A stretch of 64,000 bases of DNA, taken from the NCBI GenBank assembly GCA_038239145.1, contig JBBSFB010000020.1:1-64000 (forward strand), given 5' to 3'. The DNA comes from PALSA-610 sp038239145 (GTDB taxonomy: Bacteria > Actinomycetota > Acidimicrobiia > IMCC26256 > PALSA-610). The notes beneath the pieces are model-generated. The model was not told the DNA's origin, made no database searches, and worked only from the letters and a program-made list of their open reading frames with translations. Shown here in pieces: positions 1 through 7,992 of the stretch. The translations under genes and the position numbers were made by a program. Each line of letters begins with the position of its first letter. The first letter of the stretch is position 1.

Positions 1-161
1 CTACGCCCTGACCGGCGCCAACGACCGCCGCCCGCGGACCCCACGCGATCGCCGACACCAACAGAACTCGCGTCGATGACACACACCGTCACCGAACCGC
101 GAACCACGCCCACGTCCCGCCGTTTCACACCAGCCACCTAGTACGCCCTATCGTCGGCGCC
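1..161. other. Region before first gene; possible end of an upstream gene
   Basis: No assignable gene. One plus-strand frame is open from the window edge to a TGA at 77-79 and could be the last 25 codons of a gene cut by the edge. The residues (beginning YALTGAND, then Arg-rich) match nothing I recognise. The remaining bases before the ATG at 162 would hold the glycosyltransferase promoter; no clear promoter elements are visible. Confidence 0.2.
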
Positions 162-1259
162 ATGGCGCCGCAGGCGGTCACCGTCTCGTTCCGGCTGGGA
201 GGCGCCGACGGCGTCTCGGTCGAAGCGCGCAAGTGGGCCTCGGCTCTGCACGATCTCGGGTTCGAGACCCGTCGGGTCGCGGGGGAGATCGCCGGCGACG
301 CGGAGCCGGACGACCTCGTCATGCCCGGCCTTTCGATCGACCCCCTCGAGCCGCATCCGATCGATCTCGACGGGCTGCGCGCCGCAATCGAAGGCGCCGA
401 CCTCGTGATCGTCGAGAACCTTTGTTCTCTGCCGATCAACCTCGAAGCCGCGCGCGCGGTGGCGCGCGTCACGGCCGAGCACGGTGGACGTGTGTGTTTC
501 CGCCATCACGACCTTTCGTGGCAACGGCGTCAGTTTACCGAGCTGGAAGCCGAGTTCCCGCCGCGCCTGCCCGGCGCGCTGCACGCGACGATCAATCTCC
601 GGAGCCGCCGCGAGTTGCACGCCCGGGGCTACGCCGACGCGGTGACGGTGCACAACTACTTCGATCTCGACCCTGCGCCCGGTGATCGGGAGACGACTCG
701 CAAGGAGCTCGGGTTCGCCGACGACGAGTTCGTCCTCTTCCAGCCCGCGCGCGCCATCGAGCGCAAGAACGTCCCCGGTGCGCTCCGGTTCGCCCAGCAA
801 CTGCACGCGCTCTCGCCCGCGCTGTCGTCGCGATTATGGATCTCCGGTCCGGCCGAAGACGGCTACGCGCCGGTGCTCGACCGCATCATCGAGCGGGCGG
901 AAGTCCCGATCACGCTCGGGCGCGCGGCCCGGGCCGCCGATGCCTACGCCGCGTGCGATCTCGTCGTGTTCCCGTCGACGTGGGAAGGATTCGGCAACCC
1001 CGTGGTGGAGTCGATCGCGTACCGGCGTGCCTGCGCCGCGTTCCCCTACCCGGTGCTCGCCGAGATCGTGGCCGCCGGGGTCCGGGTCTTCTCGACCCAA
1101 CAACCGGAGAATGTCGTCAAGTTCCTCGCCGAGCGACCGGCCGTGCGCGAGCGTTACTACGAGGCCAATGTGAGTCGGGCCCGGGTGTCGTACTCGATCG
1201 CCGACCTCCCGGTCGCGATCGACGAGACGTTCTCCGCCCACGGGTGGATGGCGTGGTAG
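162..1259 (+). CDS. Glycosyltransferase family 4-like protein
   Basis: 365 residues. Predicted sugar-nucleotide-dependent transferase with the two-lobed GT-B architecture. The C-terminal half has the usual signature of the family: a 'FQPARAIERKN' strand, an 'LWISGP' segment, then 'DLVVFPSTWEGFGNPVVES', in which the E-G-F-G-N-P-x-x-E stretch is the donor-binding motif of GT4 retaining transferases. No signal peptide or membrane helix, so cytoplasmic. The N-terminal half is a less conserved acceptor-side Rossmann lobe. The ATG at 162 is kept because the first residues already form the first beta strand (AVTVSFRLGG). The acceptor is unknown. It overlaps the following small membrane-protein gene by 7 nt, so the two are probably co-transcribed. 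Confidence 0.85.
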   Translation: MAPQAVTVSFRLGGADGVSVEARKWASALHDLGFETRRVAGEIAGDAEPDDLVMPGLSIDPLEPHPIDLDGLRAAIEGADLVIVENLCSLPINLEAARAVARVTAEHGGRVCFRHHDLSWQRRQFTELEAEFPPRLPGALHATINLRSRRELHARGYADAVTVHNYFDLDPAPGDRETTRKELGFADDEFVLFQPARAIERKNVPGALRFAQQLHALSPALSSRLWISGPAEDGYAPVLDRIIERAEVPITLGRAARAADAYAACDLVVFPSTWEGFGNPVVESIAYRRACAAFPYPVLAEIVAAGVRVFSTQQPENVVKFLAERPAVRERYYEANVSRARVSYSIADLPVAIDETFSAHGWMAW

Positions 1260-1510
1260 CCGAAGACCCGTTCGTGGCCCGGCGGGCACGCATCGCCCGT
1301 TTCGTCACAGTCGGCAAGCGCATCGGGTATCTCGCGCTCCTGATCGCGATCGTCGCCTTCTTCGTCGGTGTCGCCACCTCGTTCGCGACCTGGGCCGTCA
1401 CGGTCTGCATCATCGGCATGGCGGTCGCGTGCGTCGTGCTCCCGATCCCGATCGTGCTCGGCTACGGAGTGCGGGCCGCCCAGCGCGAGGACCGGGAACT
1501 CGGTATATAG
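1253..1510 (+). CDS. Small two-helix membrane protein
   Basis: About 85 residues from a GTG at 1253 inside the end of the glycosyltransferase gene (stop at 1257-1259); a GTG at 1244 is an alternative. Two hydrophobic stretches are visible, around 'YLALLIAIVAFFVGVATSF' and 'WAVTVCIIGMAVACVVLPIP', flanked by an Arg-rich N-terminus and a charged C-terminus. No enzymatic motif. The overlap with the upstream gene suggests translational coupling and a membrane partner role, which is inference. I do not recognise the family. Confidence 0.6.
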   Translation: MVAEDPFVARRARIARFVTVGKRIGYLALLIAIVAFFVGVATSFATWAVTVCIIGMAVACVVLPIPIVLGYGVRAAQREDRELGI

Positions 1511-1580
1511 GCGCCGGTATTACCATCGACGACGTCGACACGCCGGTCGAACGCGCGTCGGACCTCGAAAAGGAGTTCCC

Positions 1581-2690
1581 ATGCCCAAAGCCGCTGTGTG
1601 TGCTGCGATCAACGAGTCGCTCGAGGTCGTCGACGTCGGTCTCGACGACCCGAAGGCCGGCGAGGTGCGCGTGCGCATGGGCGCTTCCGGCGTCTGCCAC
1701 TCCGATCTCTCGGTCGTGAACGGGACATTGCTCTCGCCGCTCCCGTCGGTGCTCGGCCACGAGGGTGCGGGAATCGTCGAGGCGGTCGGAGAGGCTGTCA
1801 CGCGAGTGAAGAAGGGTGACCACGTCGTGCTCTCGTTCGTCCCGCAGTGCGGAACGTGCTACATGTGCACGCACGACACGCCCGAGATGTGCGAGACCGG
1901 GTTCCTCGCGATGGCTCTCGGCGCGCAGCTCGACATGACGCCGCGCTTTTCCCGCAACGGCGCCGCGCTGCACCAGATGTCGGCGCTGGGCACCTTCAGC
2001 GAGGAGCTCGTCTGCCCCGAGATCAGCGTTGTCAAGATCGACGCCGACGTCCCGTTCACAAGTGCTGCACTCATCGGGTGCGGCGTGCTCACGGGCTTCG
2101 GCGCCGCCGCGAACACCGCCGACATCGCCAAGGGCGACACCATCGCAGTCATCGGCTGCGGCGGCGTGGGCCTCAACGCGATCCAGGGCGCCAAGTGGAA
2201 GGGCGCGGAACGGATCATCGCGATCGACCGATTCGACTCCAAGCTCGACATGGCGAAGCAGTTCGGCGCCACCGATCTCGTCAATGCCGGCAACGGCGAC
2301 CCCGTCGCTCAGGTGCACGAACTCACCGGCGGGCGGGGCGTCGACGTGTCGTTCGAGGTCATCGGGCTGAAGGAGACCGTGCAGCAGGCGTTTGCCATGG
2401 CTCGGCGCGGTGGTCAGGCGATCATCGTCGGCGTCCCGAAGATGGAGCAGACCATGGAGATCCCGATCGCCATGGAGCTCCTCGTCAACGAGAAGCAGGT
2501 ACGCGGCTCCTGGTACGGATCCTCCGACGTGCGGCGCGACGTTCCTCGCCTGGTCGAGCTGTATAAAGACGGCACGCTGAAGCTCGACGAGCTGGTCTCA
2601 CGCCGGATCGGTCTGGACGGCATCAACGACGCGTTCAAGTCGATGGAAGCAGGCGAGGTGGCCCGGTCCGTCGTCGACTACGGCATCTGA
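1581..2690 (+). CDS. Zinc-dependent alcohol dehydrogenase (MDR superfamily)
   Basis: 369 residues, the normal length for class III-like medium-chain dehydrogenases. Oxidises an alcohol (or reduces an aldehyde) with NAD(P) or a related cofactor. Catalytic-zinc ligands sit in 'GVCHSD' (Cys) and 'GHEGAG' (His-Glu). The structural-zinc loop is complete, with four cysteines spaced C-x2-C-x2-C-x7-C in 'CGTCYMCTHDTPEMC'. The nucleotide site is 'GCGGVGLNAIQGA', followed by an Asp-containing strand 'IIAIDRFDSK'. That Asp favours NAD(H) over NADP(H). Start chosen at ATG 1581 because a strong Shine-Dalgarno (AAAAGGAG) lies just upstream. Substrate not predictable. It is followed 24 nt later by an aldo/keto reductase, suggesting a shared carbonyl/alcohol pathway. 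Confidence 0.9.
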   Translation: MPKAAVCAAINESLEVVDVGLDDPKAGEVRVRMGASGVCHSDLSVVNGTLLSPLPSVLGHEGAGIVEAVGEAVTRVKKGDHVVLSFVPQCGTCYMCTHDTPEMCETGFLAMALGAQLDMTPRFSRNGAALHQMSALGTFSEELVCPEISVVKIDADVPFTSAALIGCGVLTGFGAAANTADIAKGDTIAVIGCGGVGLNAIQGAKWKGAERIIAIDRFDSKLDMAKQFGATDLVNAGNGDPVAQVHELTGGRGVDVSFEVIGLKETVQQAFAMARRGGQAIIVGVPKMEQTMEIPIAMELLVNEKQVRGSWYGSSDVRRDVPRLVELYKDGTLKLDELVSRRIGLDGINDAFKSMEAGEVARSVVDYGI

Positions 2691-2714
2691 GGCACGCCGA
2701 CGTAGCCTCGGCGT

Positions 2715-3719
2715 ATGCGCTATCGCTCCCTGGGTCACAGTGACCTCGTCGTGTCCGAGGTCGGTTTCGGTACGTGGACGTTGGTCACGGATTGGTGGGG
2801 CCGCACCGACGATCCGCACGACATGATCAAGGCCGCGCTCGACGAGGGCATCACGTTCTTCGACACGGCGCCGGTGTACGGCGCCGACGGCGCGGGCGAG
2901 ACGATCCTGCGCGACTACCTCAAGGGCCGCGACGACATCGTCCTCACCACCAAGATCGGGTACGACATCGACGCGCCCCGTACCGAGATCCAGGGCGCGC
3001 GCCCGTACGACTGGGAGCCGAGCTCTATACGCCGCCAGGTCGACTCGTCGCTCGCGCGCCTCGCGACCGACCACATCGACCTGCTGCAGCTGCACAACCC
3101 CCGCATCGAGCCGATCGTGGACGACGCGCTGTGGGAGACGCTCGTCGCGCTGAAGACAGAAGGCAAGGTTCGCGAGCTCGGGGTCGCCCTCGGCCCTGCG
3201 ATCGGCTGGGTCGAAGAGGGCAACGTCTCGATCGACACCCGACCGATCACGACTCTGCAGACGGTGTTCAACATCCTCGAACAGGAACCGGGCCTTTCGT
3301 TCGCCGCGCGCGAGCAGGTGCGCAACGGCAATATCTCGCTGATCGCACGCGTGCCGCACGCCTCGGACACCCTCTCGGGCAAAATCACGCTCGACACCGT
3401 CTTCCCGCCCGGCGATCACCGCGCGCACCGAAACCGCGACAACATGCTCGACAACTTCGAGAAGGCCGGGACGCTCGGATTCTTGTACACGCCGGAAACC
3501 GGGCGCACGATCGGTCAGGCTGCCATCTCCGGCATCCTGGCCAACCCGAACTTCGCGACGGTCTTGCCCACGGTGCTCTCCGTCGACGAAGTCCGCGAGT
3601 ACGCCCGGGCATCGGAGCTCCCGCTCACCGACGCGGAAGCGAGTGCCGTCGACTCCCTGCGGGAACGGAACTTCGATCATGTCGACCGCTATTCGATGCC
3701 GATGAAGTCGAGTGTCTGA
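2715..3719 (+). CDS. Aldo/keto reductase
   Basis: 334 residues, a standard single-domain (alpha/beta)8 NADPH-dependent carbonyl reductase. The catalytic tetrad is visible: Asp and Tyr in 'FFDTAPVYG', Lys in 'LTTKIG', and His in 'LLQLHNP'. The N-terminal 'YRSLGHSDLVVSEVGFGTW' is the classic start of the family. Some positions are unusual for a sugar-type AKR, including a long insertion after 'TEIQGARPYDWEPSSIRRQVDSSL', but the fold signature is intact. It lies between an alcohol dehydrogenase and a TetR regulator whose GTG start (3712) overlaps its stop by 8 nt, so the TetR protein may control this set. Confidence 0.88.
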   Translation: MRYRSLGHSDLVVSEVGFGTWTLVTDWWGRTDDPHDMIKAALDEGITFFDTAPVYGADGAGETILRDYLKGRDDIVLTTKIGYDIDAPRTEIQGARPYDWEPSSIRRQVDSSLARLATDHIDLLQLHNPRIEPIVDDALWETLVALKTEGKVRELGVALGPAIGWVEEGNVSIDTRPITTLQTVFNILEQEPGLSFAAREQVRNGNISLIARVPHASDTLSGKITLDTVFPPGDHRAHRNRDNMLDNFEKAGTLGFLYTPETGRTIGQAAISGILANPNFATVLPTVLSVDEVREYARASELPLTDAEASAVDSLRERNFDHVDRYSMPMKSSV

Positions 3720-4341
3720 CCCGACCGGTACGCCGGCGCGGCCCGCGGTGCGGATGCCGGCCGATCAACGGCGTCAGCAACTCTTCGAGGTCGCCCGGGA
3801 ACGTTTCGCACGCCAGGGCTTCCACGCGACGTCGATGGACGAGATCGCGGAAGGGGCGGGCGTCACGAAACCCGTCCTCTACCAGCACTTTCCGAGCAAG
3901 CGGGCGCTCTACATCGATCTGCTCGAGGAGACCGGCCGCCAGCTCCTGAGCGCGCTCGCCGAAGCCACCGCCGAGGCGGGAACGTTCCGCCAGCGGGTCG
4001 AGCTCGGATTCCGTGCGTACTTCCGCTTCGCGTTCGGCGATCGCACCGGGTTCTTGTTCCTGCTCGGCACGTCGTTGCGTTCCGATCCCGAGTTCGCCCG
4101 CATCGTCGAAGAGATCCTCGATGCCGCGGCGGAGACGATTGCGACGTTGATCGAGATCCCCGCCCCCGAGGAGCAACGCCAGATCCTCGCCAACGCAATC
4201 GTCGGCATGGCTGAATCGGTCGGTCTCAACGCGCTGCGCGATCCGAACGCCCACGTCGACGGCGACCAGTTGGCCGCGTGGATCTCCGAGCTCGCGTGGT
4301 TCGGTTTGCGCGGCGTACGGGCCGACATCTCGCTCGACTAG
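3712..4341 (+). CDS. TetR/AcrR family transcriptional regulator
   Basis: 209 residues. N-terminal helix-turn-helix: 'RRQQLFEVARERFARQGFHATSMDEIAEGAGVTKPVLYQHFPSKRALY' is almost the family consensus (given here only as its span, about residues 20-68 with recognition helix at 'TKPVLYQHF'). The C-terminal helical domain would bind a small ligand. Start is the GTG at 3712 overlapping the aldo/keto reductase stop; an internal ATG at 3751 also leaves the DNA-binding domain intact. It ends in a CTAG shared with the convergent coaA stop. Likely a local repressor of the dehydrogenase/reductase genes, by position only. Confidence 0.88.
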   Translation: MSDPTGTPARPAVRMPADQRRQQLFEVARERFARQGFHATSMDEIAEGAGVTKPVLYQHFPSKRALYIDLLEETGRQLLSALAEATAEAGTFRQRVELGFRAYFRFAFGDRTGFLFLLGTSLRSDPEFARIVEEILDAAAETIATLIEIPAPEEQRQILANAIVGMAESVGLNALRDPNAHVDGDQLAAWISELAWFGLRGVRADISLD

Positions 4342-5312
4342 AGCTTCCGGAGCCGCACGCGCCCGATCGCGTGATCGCTCCCTTTCTCCAGCACTAGGTT
4401 GGCGCGACCACGCGTCGGCGCGATGTTCTCCCGCAGGTTGACGAGGTTCACCGAGTTCCACACCGAGTGCGCGAACTCGCGTGTCGACTCCTCGGTCGAC
4501 TGGGTGAGGAAGTTGAAGTACGACCGGGGGTCGTGCAACGACGTCTCCCGCAACAAGAGGAGCCGGTCGACGTACCACCGTTCGAGATCCTCCTCGGCGG
4601 CATCGACGTAGATCGAGAAGTCGAAGAAGTCCGAGACGACGACGCTCGCCTCCACCCGCCCTCGCCGCGACGGCGTCTGCAAGACGTTGACGCCCTCGAC
4701 GATCACGATGTCGGGCGACGCGAGGATGATCTCCTCACTCTCGACGATGTCGTACGTGAGGTGCGAATAGCGCGGGGCGCGCACCTGGGGCGCGCCGGCT
4801 TTGAGCTCGACGAGAAAGCGCATCAACGCGCGCACGTCGTAGCTCTCGGGGAATCCCTTCCGGGCCATGAGCCCACGCGCCTCGAGATCGGCGTTCGAGA
4901 ACAAGAAACCGTCGGTGGTGACCAGGTCGACGCGCGGATGGTCGGGCCAGCGACCGAGAAGCGCTTGCAGCATTCGGGCGATCGTGCTCTTGCCCGCGGC
5001 GACACTCCCGGCGAGGCCGATGACGTACGGCGCGTTCGCGTGCAGATGACCGAGGAACGTCTCGGTCACCGCGTGGCGTTCACGGCTTGCGGCGACGTTG
5101 AGATTCAAGAGCCGCGAGAGCGGGAGGTACACCTCTTCGACCTCGCTCATCGGCATGGGTTCGCCGAGTCCCCGCAGCTGCGCGAGGTCGTCCTCGGCCA
5201 ACGACATCGGCGTCGACGCCCGCAGCCGACTCCACTCGTCGCGAGTGAAGTCGACGTACGGGTCGATCTCCGGATCTTCGGGCGCGGTCACGCCCGGGGG
5301 AGGGTGCTGCAT
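4338..5312 (-). CDS. coaA: Pantothenate kinase, type I
   Basis: 324 residues, typical of bacterial type I PanK. It phosphorylates pantothenate with ATP, the committed step of coenzyme A synthesis, in the cytoplasm. Visible motifs: Walker A 'GLAGSVAAGKST' near residue 102, the 'LVTTDGFLFSNADLEARGL' substrate region, 'RKGFPESYD', 'YSHLTYDIV' and the 'DIVIVEGVNVLQ' Walker B-like strand. 'FFDFSIYVDA' and the C-terminal 'FLTQSTEES' also fit. It runs convergently with the TetR gene, sharing the last four bases (CTAG). msrA lies upstream on the same strand, 25 nt away, so the two may be co-transcribed. Regulation by CoA feedback is known for the family, not shown here. Confidence 0.95.
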   Translation of the reverse strand: MQHPPPGVTAPEDPEIDPYVDFTRDEWSRLRASTPMSLAEDDLAQLRGLGEPMPMSEVEEVYLPLSRLLNLNVAASRERHAVTETFLGHLHANAPYVIGLAGSVAAGKSTIARMLQALLGRWPDHPRVDLVTTDGFLFSNADLEARGLMARKGFPESYDVRALMRFLVELKAGAPQVRAPRYSHLTYDIVESEEIILASPDIVIVEGVNVLQTPSRRGRVEASVVVSDFFDFSIYVDAAEEDLERWYVDRLLLLRETSLHDPRSYFNFLTQSTEESTREFAHSVWNSVNLVNLRENIAPTRGRANLVLEKGSDHAIGRVRLRKL

Positions 5313-5337
5313 GGGCTGTCGGAGTGCACGAGCCGAG

Positions 5338-5994
5338 TTACTCGGCGCGTGCCACCCCGATGGGGCAACTCACGCCGGTGCCACCGAGACCGCAGTAGCC
5401 GGCCGGGTTCTTTGCGAGATACTGCTGGTGGTAGTCCTCGGCGTAATAGAAGGTCGACGCCGGCGCGATCTCCGTCGTGATCTCGCCATACTTCGCCTCT
5501 CCGAGCTTCTCCTGGAACATCTTCCGCAAGGCGTCGACCACGTCGGCCTGGGCGTCGCTGAAGGTGTAGATGCCGGAGCGGTACTGCGTGCCGACGTCGT
5601 TCCCCTGGCGCATGCCCTGGGTCGGGTCGTGGCTCTCCCAGAAGATGCGGAGCATGGCCTCGACCGACGTGACCTTCGGATCGAACACGACGAGCACGGC
5701 CTCCGTGTGACCGGTGCGGCCCGAGCAAACTTCCTCGTAGGTGGCGTTCGGCGTGATGCCGCCTGCGTAACCGACCGCCGTCGTGTAGACGCCCTCGGCT
5801 TCCCAGAACTTCCGCTCCGCGCCCCAGAAACATCCCATCCCCACAACGATCTGCTCGAGCCCGTCAGGGAACGGCGGCTCGAGCGGGGTGCCGAGCACGA
5901 AGTGGCGCTCGGGAACCGCGAACGGACGCTTCGGCCGACCCGGCAACGCATCGTCGGCGGTGACCGGGTGGGCCTTGTCGCGACGTAGGAACAT
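5338..5994 (-). CDS. msrA: Peptide methionine-S-sulfoxide reductase
   Basis: 218 residues. Repairs oxidised methionine (S-sulfoxide) in proteins using thioredoxin. The catalytic motif 'GMGCFWGAER' is present around residue 54, and the C-terminal recycling cysteines appear in 'GYCGLGGTGVSCP'. Other family blocks are 'TAVGYAGG', 'TGHTEAV', 'FWESHDPTQ' and 'YRSGIYTF'. About 40 extra N-terminal residues precede the core, as in many actinobacterial MsrA proteins. Start ATG at 5994; no export signal, so cytoplasmic. It is 25 nt upstream of coaA on the same strand. Confidence 0.95.
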   Translation of the reverse strand: MFLRRDKAHPVTADDALPGRPKRPFAVPERHFVLGTPLEPPFPDGLEQIVVGMGCFWGAERKFWEAEGVYTTAVGYAGGITPNATYEEVCSGRTGHTEAVLVVFDPKVTSVEAMLRIFWESHDPTQGMRQGNDVGTQYRSGIYTFSDAQADVVDALRKMFQEKLGEAKYGEITTEIAPASTFYYAEDYHQQYLAKNPAGYCGLGGTGVSCPIGVARAE

Positions 5995-6031
5995 CTTGTA
6001 CCTCTTCTACGGGTGGATACCGTCAAGGTGA

Positions 6032-6202
6032 ACCACTGTTCTACCCAAAAGGTTCCCACACGTATGGAGATCCCGGGCGAGCTTCTTCCGCGACACTCCG
6101 CGGCCGGCGCTCGACTGGGTCGCGGCCTCGATCGGGGCCGACACGACCGTCGCCCAGGCGTTCGAGCAGTTCGCCACTACTGCGGGCGATCACGCCTCGT
6201 AG
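6032..6202 (+). pseudogene. Possible C-terminal remnant of an unidentified gene
   Basis: A plus-strand frame is open from after a TGA at 6029-6031 to the TAG at 6200-6202 and reads like real protein at its end (ALDWVAASIGADTTVAQAFEQF, then a short tail). It has no usable start codon in that frame, although an ATG lies at 6064 in another frame. The composition differs from the Arg-rich noise seen in non-coding frames here. I infer a truncated 3' gene end between msrA and the LysR gene. No family assigned. Confidence 0.25.
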
Positions 6203-6213
6203 CTCGGCGCGCG

Positions 6214-7092
6214 TCAGTCGCGCTTGGCCCGCGCGAGCTCCACAAAGGCACGCGCCGACGGCGTCAGGGGGTTGGCGCGATGCAGCAACCCGATCGTTCT
6301 CGTCAGGGACGGCACGAGGCGAGCCACCACCGCGCCCTGACCGCCCAGGGTCTCCGCCATCGACCACGGCAGGAACGACGTGCCCGCGCCGGTGAGGACG
6401 AGCGGCGCGATCGCTTCGCGCTGCGAGATCTCCACCGCGATGAGCGGCGCGATCGCAGCCGCCGCGAGCGCGCGGTCGAGCAAGTCGCGCGTCGACGTTC
6501 CCGGAGGCGTGGCCACGAGTGGCATTCCCGCGAGGTGCCCGACCGGGAGCCGCCCCGGCGCGGGCAACGTCGTTCCCGGCGGGCACACCGCGACGATCTC
6601 CTGAAGCGCGAGCGTGATCGCCACGAGGTCGTCCCGGCGCGCCGGCAGCTCGGCGAGACCGACCTCGCTGTGACCTTCGGCAACACGATCGGCGACCGCG
6701 TCAGCGTCCTCGGGCTCCGACACCCGGATCACGACCCCGGGATGGAGCATCCGGAACCGGCCCACGAGCGCGGCGAGCGGATCGACCGCGAGCGTCGGCA
6801 GCGCCACGAGGTCGAGCGTGCCGGTCTCGAGCTCGCGGACGGCGCCGACCGCGTCGAGTACGACGGCGCGCTCGCGAATCATGCGCCGGGCCGGACCGTC
6901 GAATGCCCGGCCCGCGTCGGTGATGACGACCGTCCGCCCGATGCGGTCGAACAACCGGACCCCCAACTCCGTCTCGAGCCGACGGATGCCCTCGGAGAGG
7001 GACGGCTGCGACACGCCGACCGCCGCCGCGCCCGCGGTGAAGGTGCCGTGATCGATCACGGCGAGGACGTACTCGACGTGGCGTAGCTCCAT
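6214..7092 (-). CDS. LysR family transcriptional regulator
   Basis: 292 residues, normal LysR length. The N-terminal winged helix-turn-helix is clear from residue 1: 'MELRHVEYVLAVIDHG' then 'AAAAVGVSQPSLSEGIRRLE' and 'LFDRIGRTV'. The rest is the periplasmic-binding-protein-like co-inducer domain. The frame stays open far upstream (to 7560), but the family N-terminus fixes the start at the ATG ending at 7092. It is transcribed divergently from a TauE/SafE permease gene with about 93 nt between starts. That gap holds a palindrome (7132-7145), so the permease is the probable target. Confidence 0.9.
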   Translation of the reverse strand: MELRHVEYVLAVIDHGTFTAGAAAVGVSQPSLSEGIRRLETELGVRLFDRIGRTVVITDAGRAFDGPARRMIRERAVVLDAVGAVRELETGTLDLVALPTLAVDPLAALVGRFRMLHPGVVIRVSEPEDADAVADRVAEGHSEVGLAELPARRDDLVAITLALQEIVAVCPPGTTLPAPGRLPVGHLAGMPLVATPPGTSTRDLLDRALAAAAIAPLIAVEISQREAIAPLVLTGAGTSFLPWSMAETLGGQGAVVARLVPSLTRTIGLLHRANPLTPSARAFVELARAKRD

Positions 7093-7131
7093 CACGATTC
7101 TCTCGGGCGTACGGCAGCTCGACTCATAGTC

Positions 7132-7145
7132 ATATCCGATGATAT
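7132..7145. promoter_or_regulatory. Candidate LysR operator (ATATC-N4-GATAT)
   Basis: A perfect inverted repeat, ATATC then CGAT then GATAT, centred in the 93-nt divergent gap between the LysR gene and the TauE-like permease gene. LysR regulators usually bind such interrupted dyads near their own promoter. The AT-rich dyad stands out in this GC-rich sequence. No biochemical evidence; inference from position and symmetry. Confidence 0.45.
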
Positions 7146-7185
7146 CGGTAGCTCCCAGAGGCTTGATCAATGGCTCCGGGAGCCG

Positions 7186-7965
7186 TTGAATGAACGGGTG
7201 GACCTGCACATCCTCCTCGGAGCGCTGATCATCGGAGCCGGCGTCGGCTTCCTGGCGGGCGCGTTCGGCAAGGGCGGATCCGCGATCTCGACTCCCCTTC
7301 TCCACGCCCTGGGCGTCCCCGCCATCGTCGCCATCGCCTCCCCGCTGCCGGCGACCATCCCTTCCACGCTGCTTGCCAGCCGCGGTTACGCCCGCGCCGG
7401 TCACGTCGACCGAAGCGTCCTGCGCATCGGCCTGGTGGTCGGGCTCCCGCTGACGGCCCTCGGCGCGTTCCTCACCCGTTGGATCGGTGGCGGACCGCTC
7501 GTGCTCGCGACCGACGTGATCCTGCTGGGGCTCGGGCTCCGTGTGCTCGCATCGGTCCATGCCGATCCCGACACCGAGACCCTCGCTCCCGACACGGTCC
7601 CGCAGGTGTCACAGCCGCGGACGATCGCCGTCGTCGCGGTGTCGGCCCTCGTCTCGGGACTCCTCGGAAACAGCGGCGGCTTTCTGCTCGCGCCGCTCTT
7701 CATGAGCGTGCTGCACATGCCCGTACGGCGCGCGCTCGGAACGTCGCTCGCATTGGCCGCCGCCCTCGCCGTACCGGGCACCATCGTGCACGCCTGGATG
7801 GGCCACATCGACTGGTCGCTCACCCTCGTATTCGGGCTCGCCTCGGTCCCGCTCGCAACGGTCGGCGCGTCGGTCGCGCTGCGAGTCCGCGAGCGCTCGC
7901 TCTCGGTCGCGTACGGGATTGGCATCGCGTTGCTGTCCGCGGGGTTGCTGGTCTTCGCCCGTTAG
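7186..7965 (+). CDS. TauE/SafE family sulfite/anion exporter-like permease
   Basis: 259 residues with about eight hydrophobic helices. Begins with the family hallmark: a helix followed by 'GFLAGAFGKGGSAISTPLL', matching the conserved G-x-G-G-G-x-x-x-x-P block of TauE/SafE (PF01925). The second half repeats it as 'SGLLGNSGGFLLAPLFMSVLHMP'. Such proteins move sulfite, sulfoacetate or other small organic anions across the inner membrane. Start taken as TTG 7186; a GTG at 7198 is possible and neither has a strong ribosome site. Divergent from a LysR gene with a shared dyad. Substrate unknown. Confidence 0.82.
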   Translation: MNERVDLHILLGALIIGAGVGFLAGAFGKGGSAISTPLLHALGVPAIVAIASPLPATIPSTLLASRGYARAGHVDRSVLRIGLVVGLPLTALGAFLTRWIGGGPLVLATDVILLGLGLRVLASVHADPDTETLAPDTVPQVSQPRTIAVVAVSALVSGLLGNSGGFLLAPLFMSVLHMPVRRALGTSLALAAALAVPGTIVHAWMGHIDWSLTLVFGLASVPLATVGASVALRVRERSLSVAYGIGIALLSAGLLVFAR

Positions 7966-7992
7966 CCCGTTAGCCCGGTCGCCGGGCGCGCC

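Noticed and set aside
7093..7560. Upstream extension of the LysR gene
   Set aside because: LysR N-terminus begins exactly at the ATG ending at 7092; the extension is antisense to the TauE gene.
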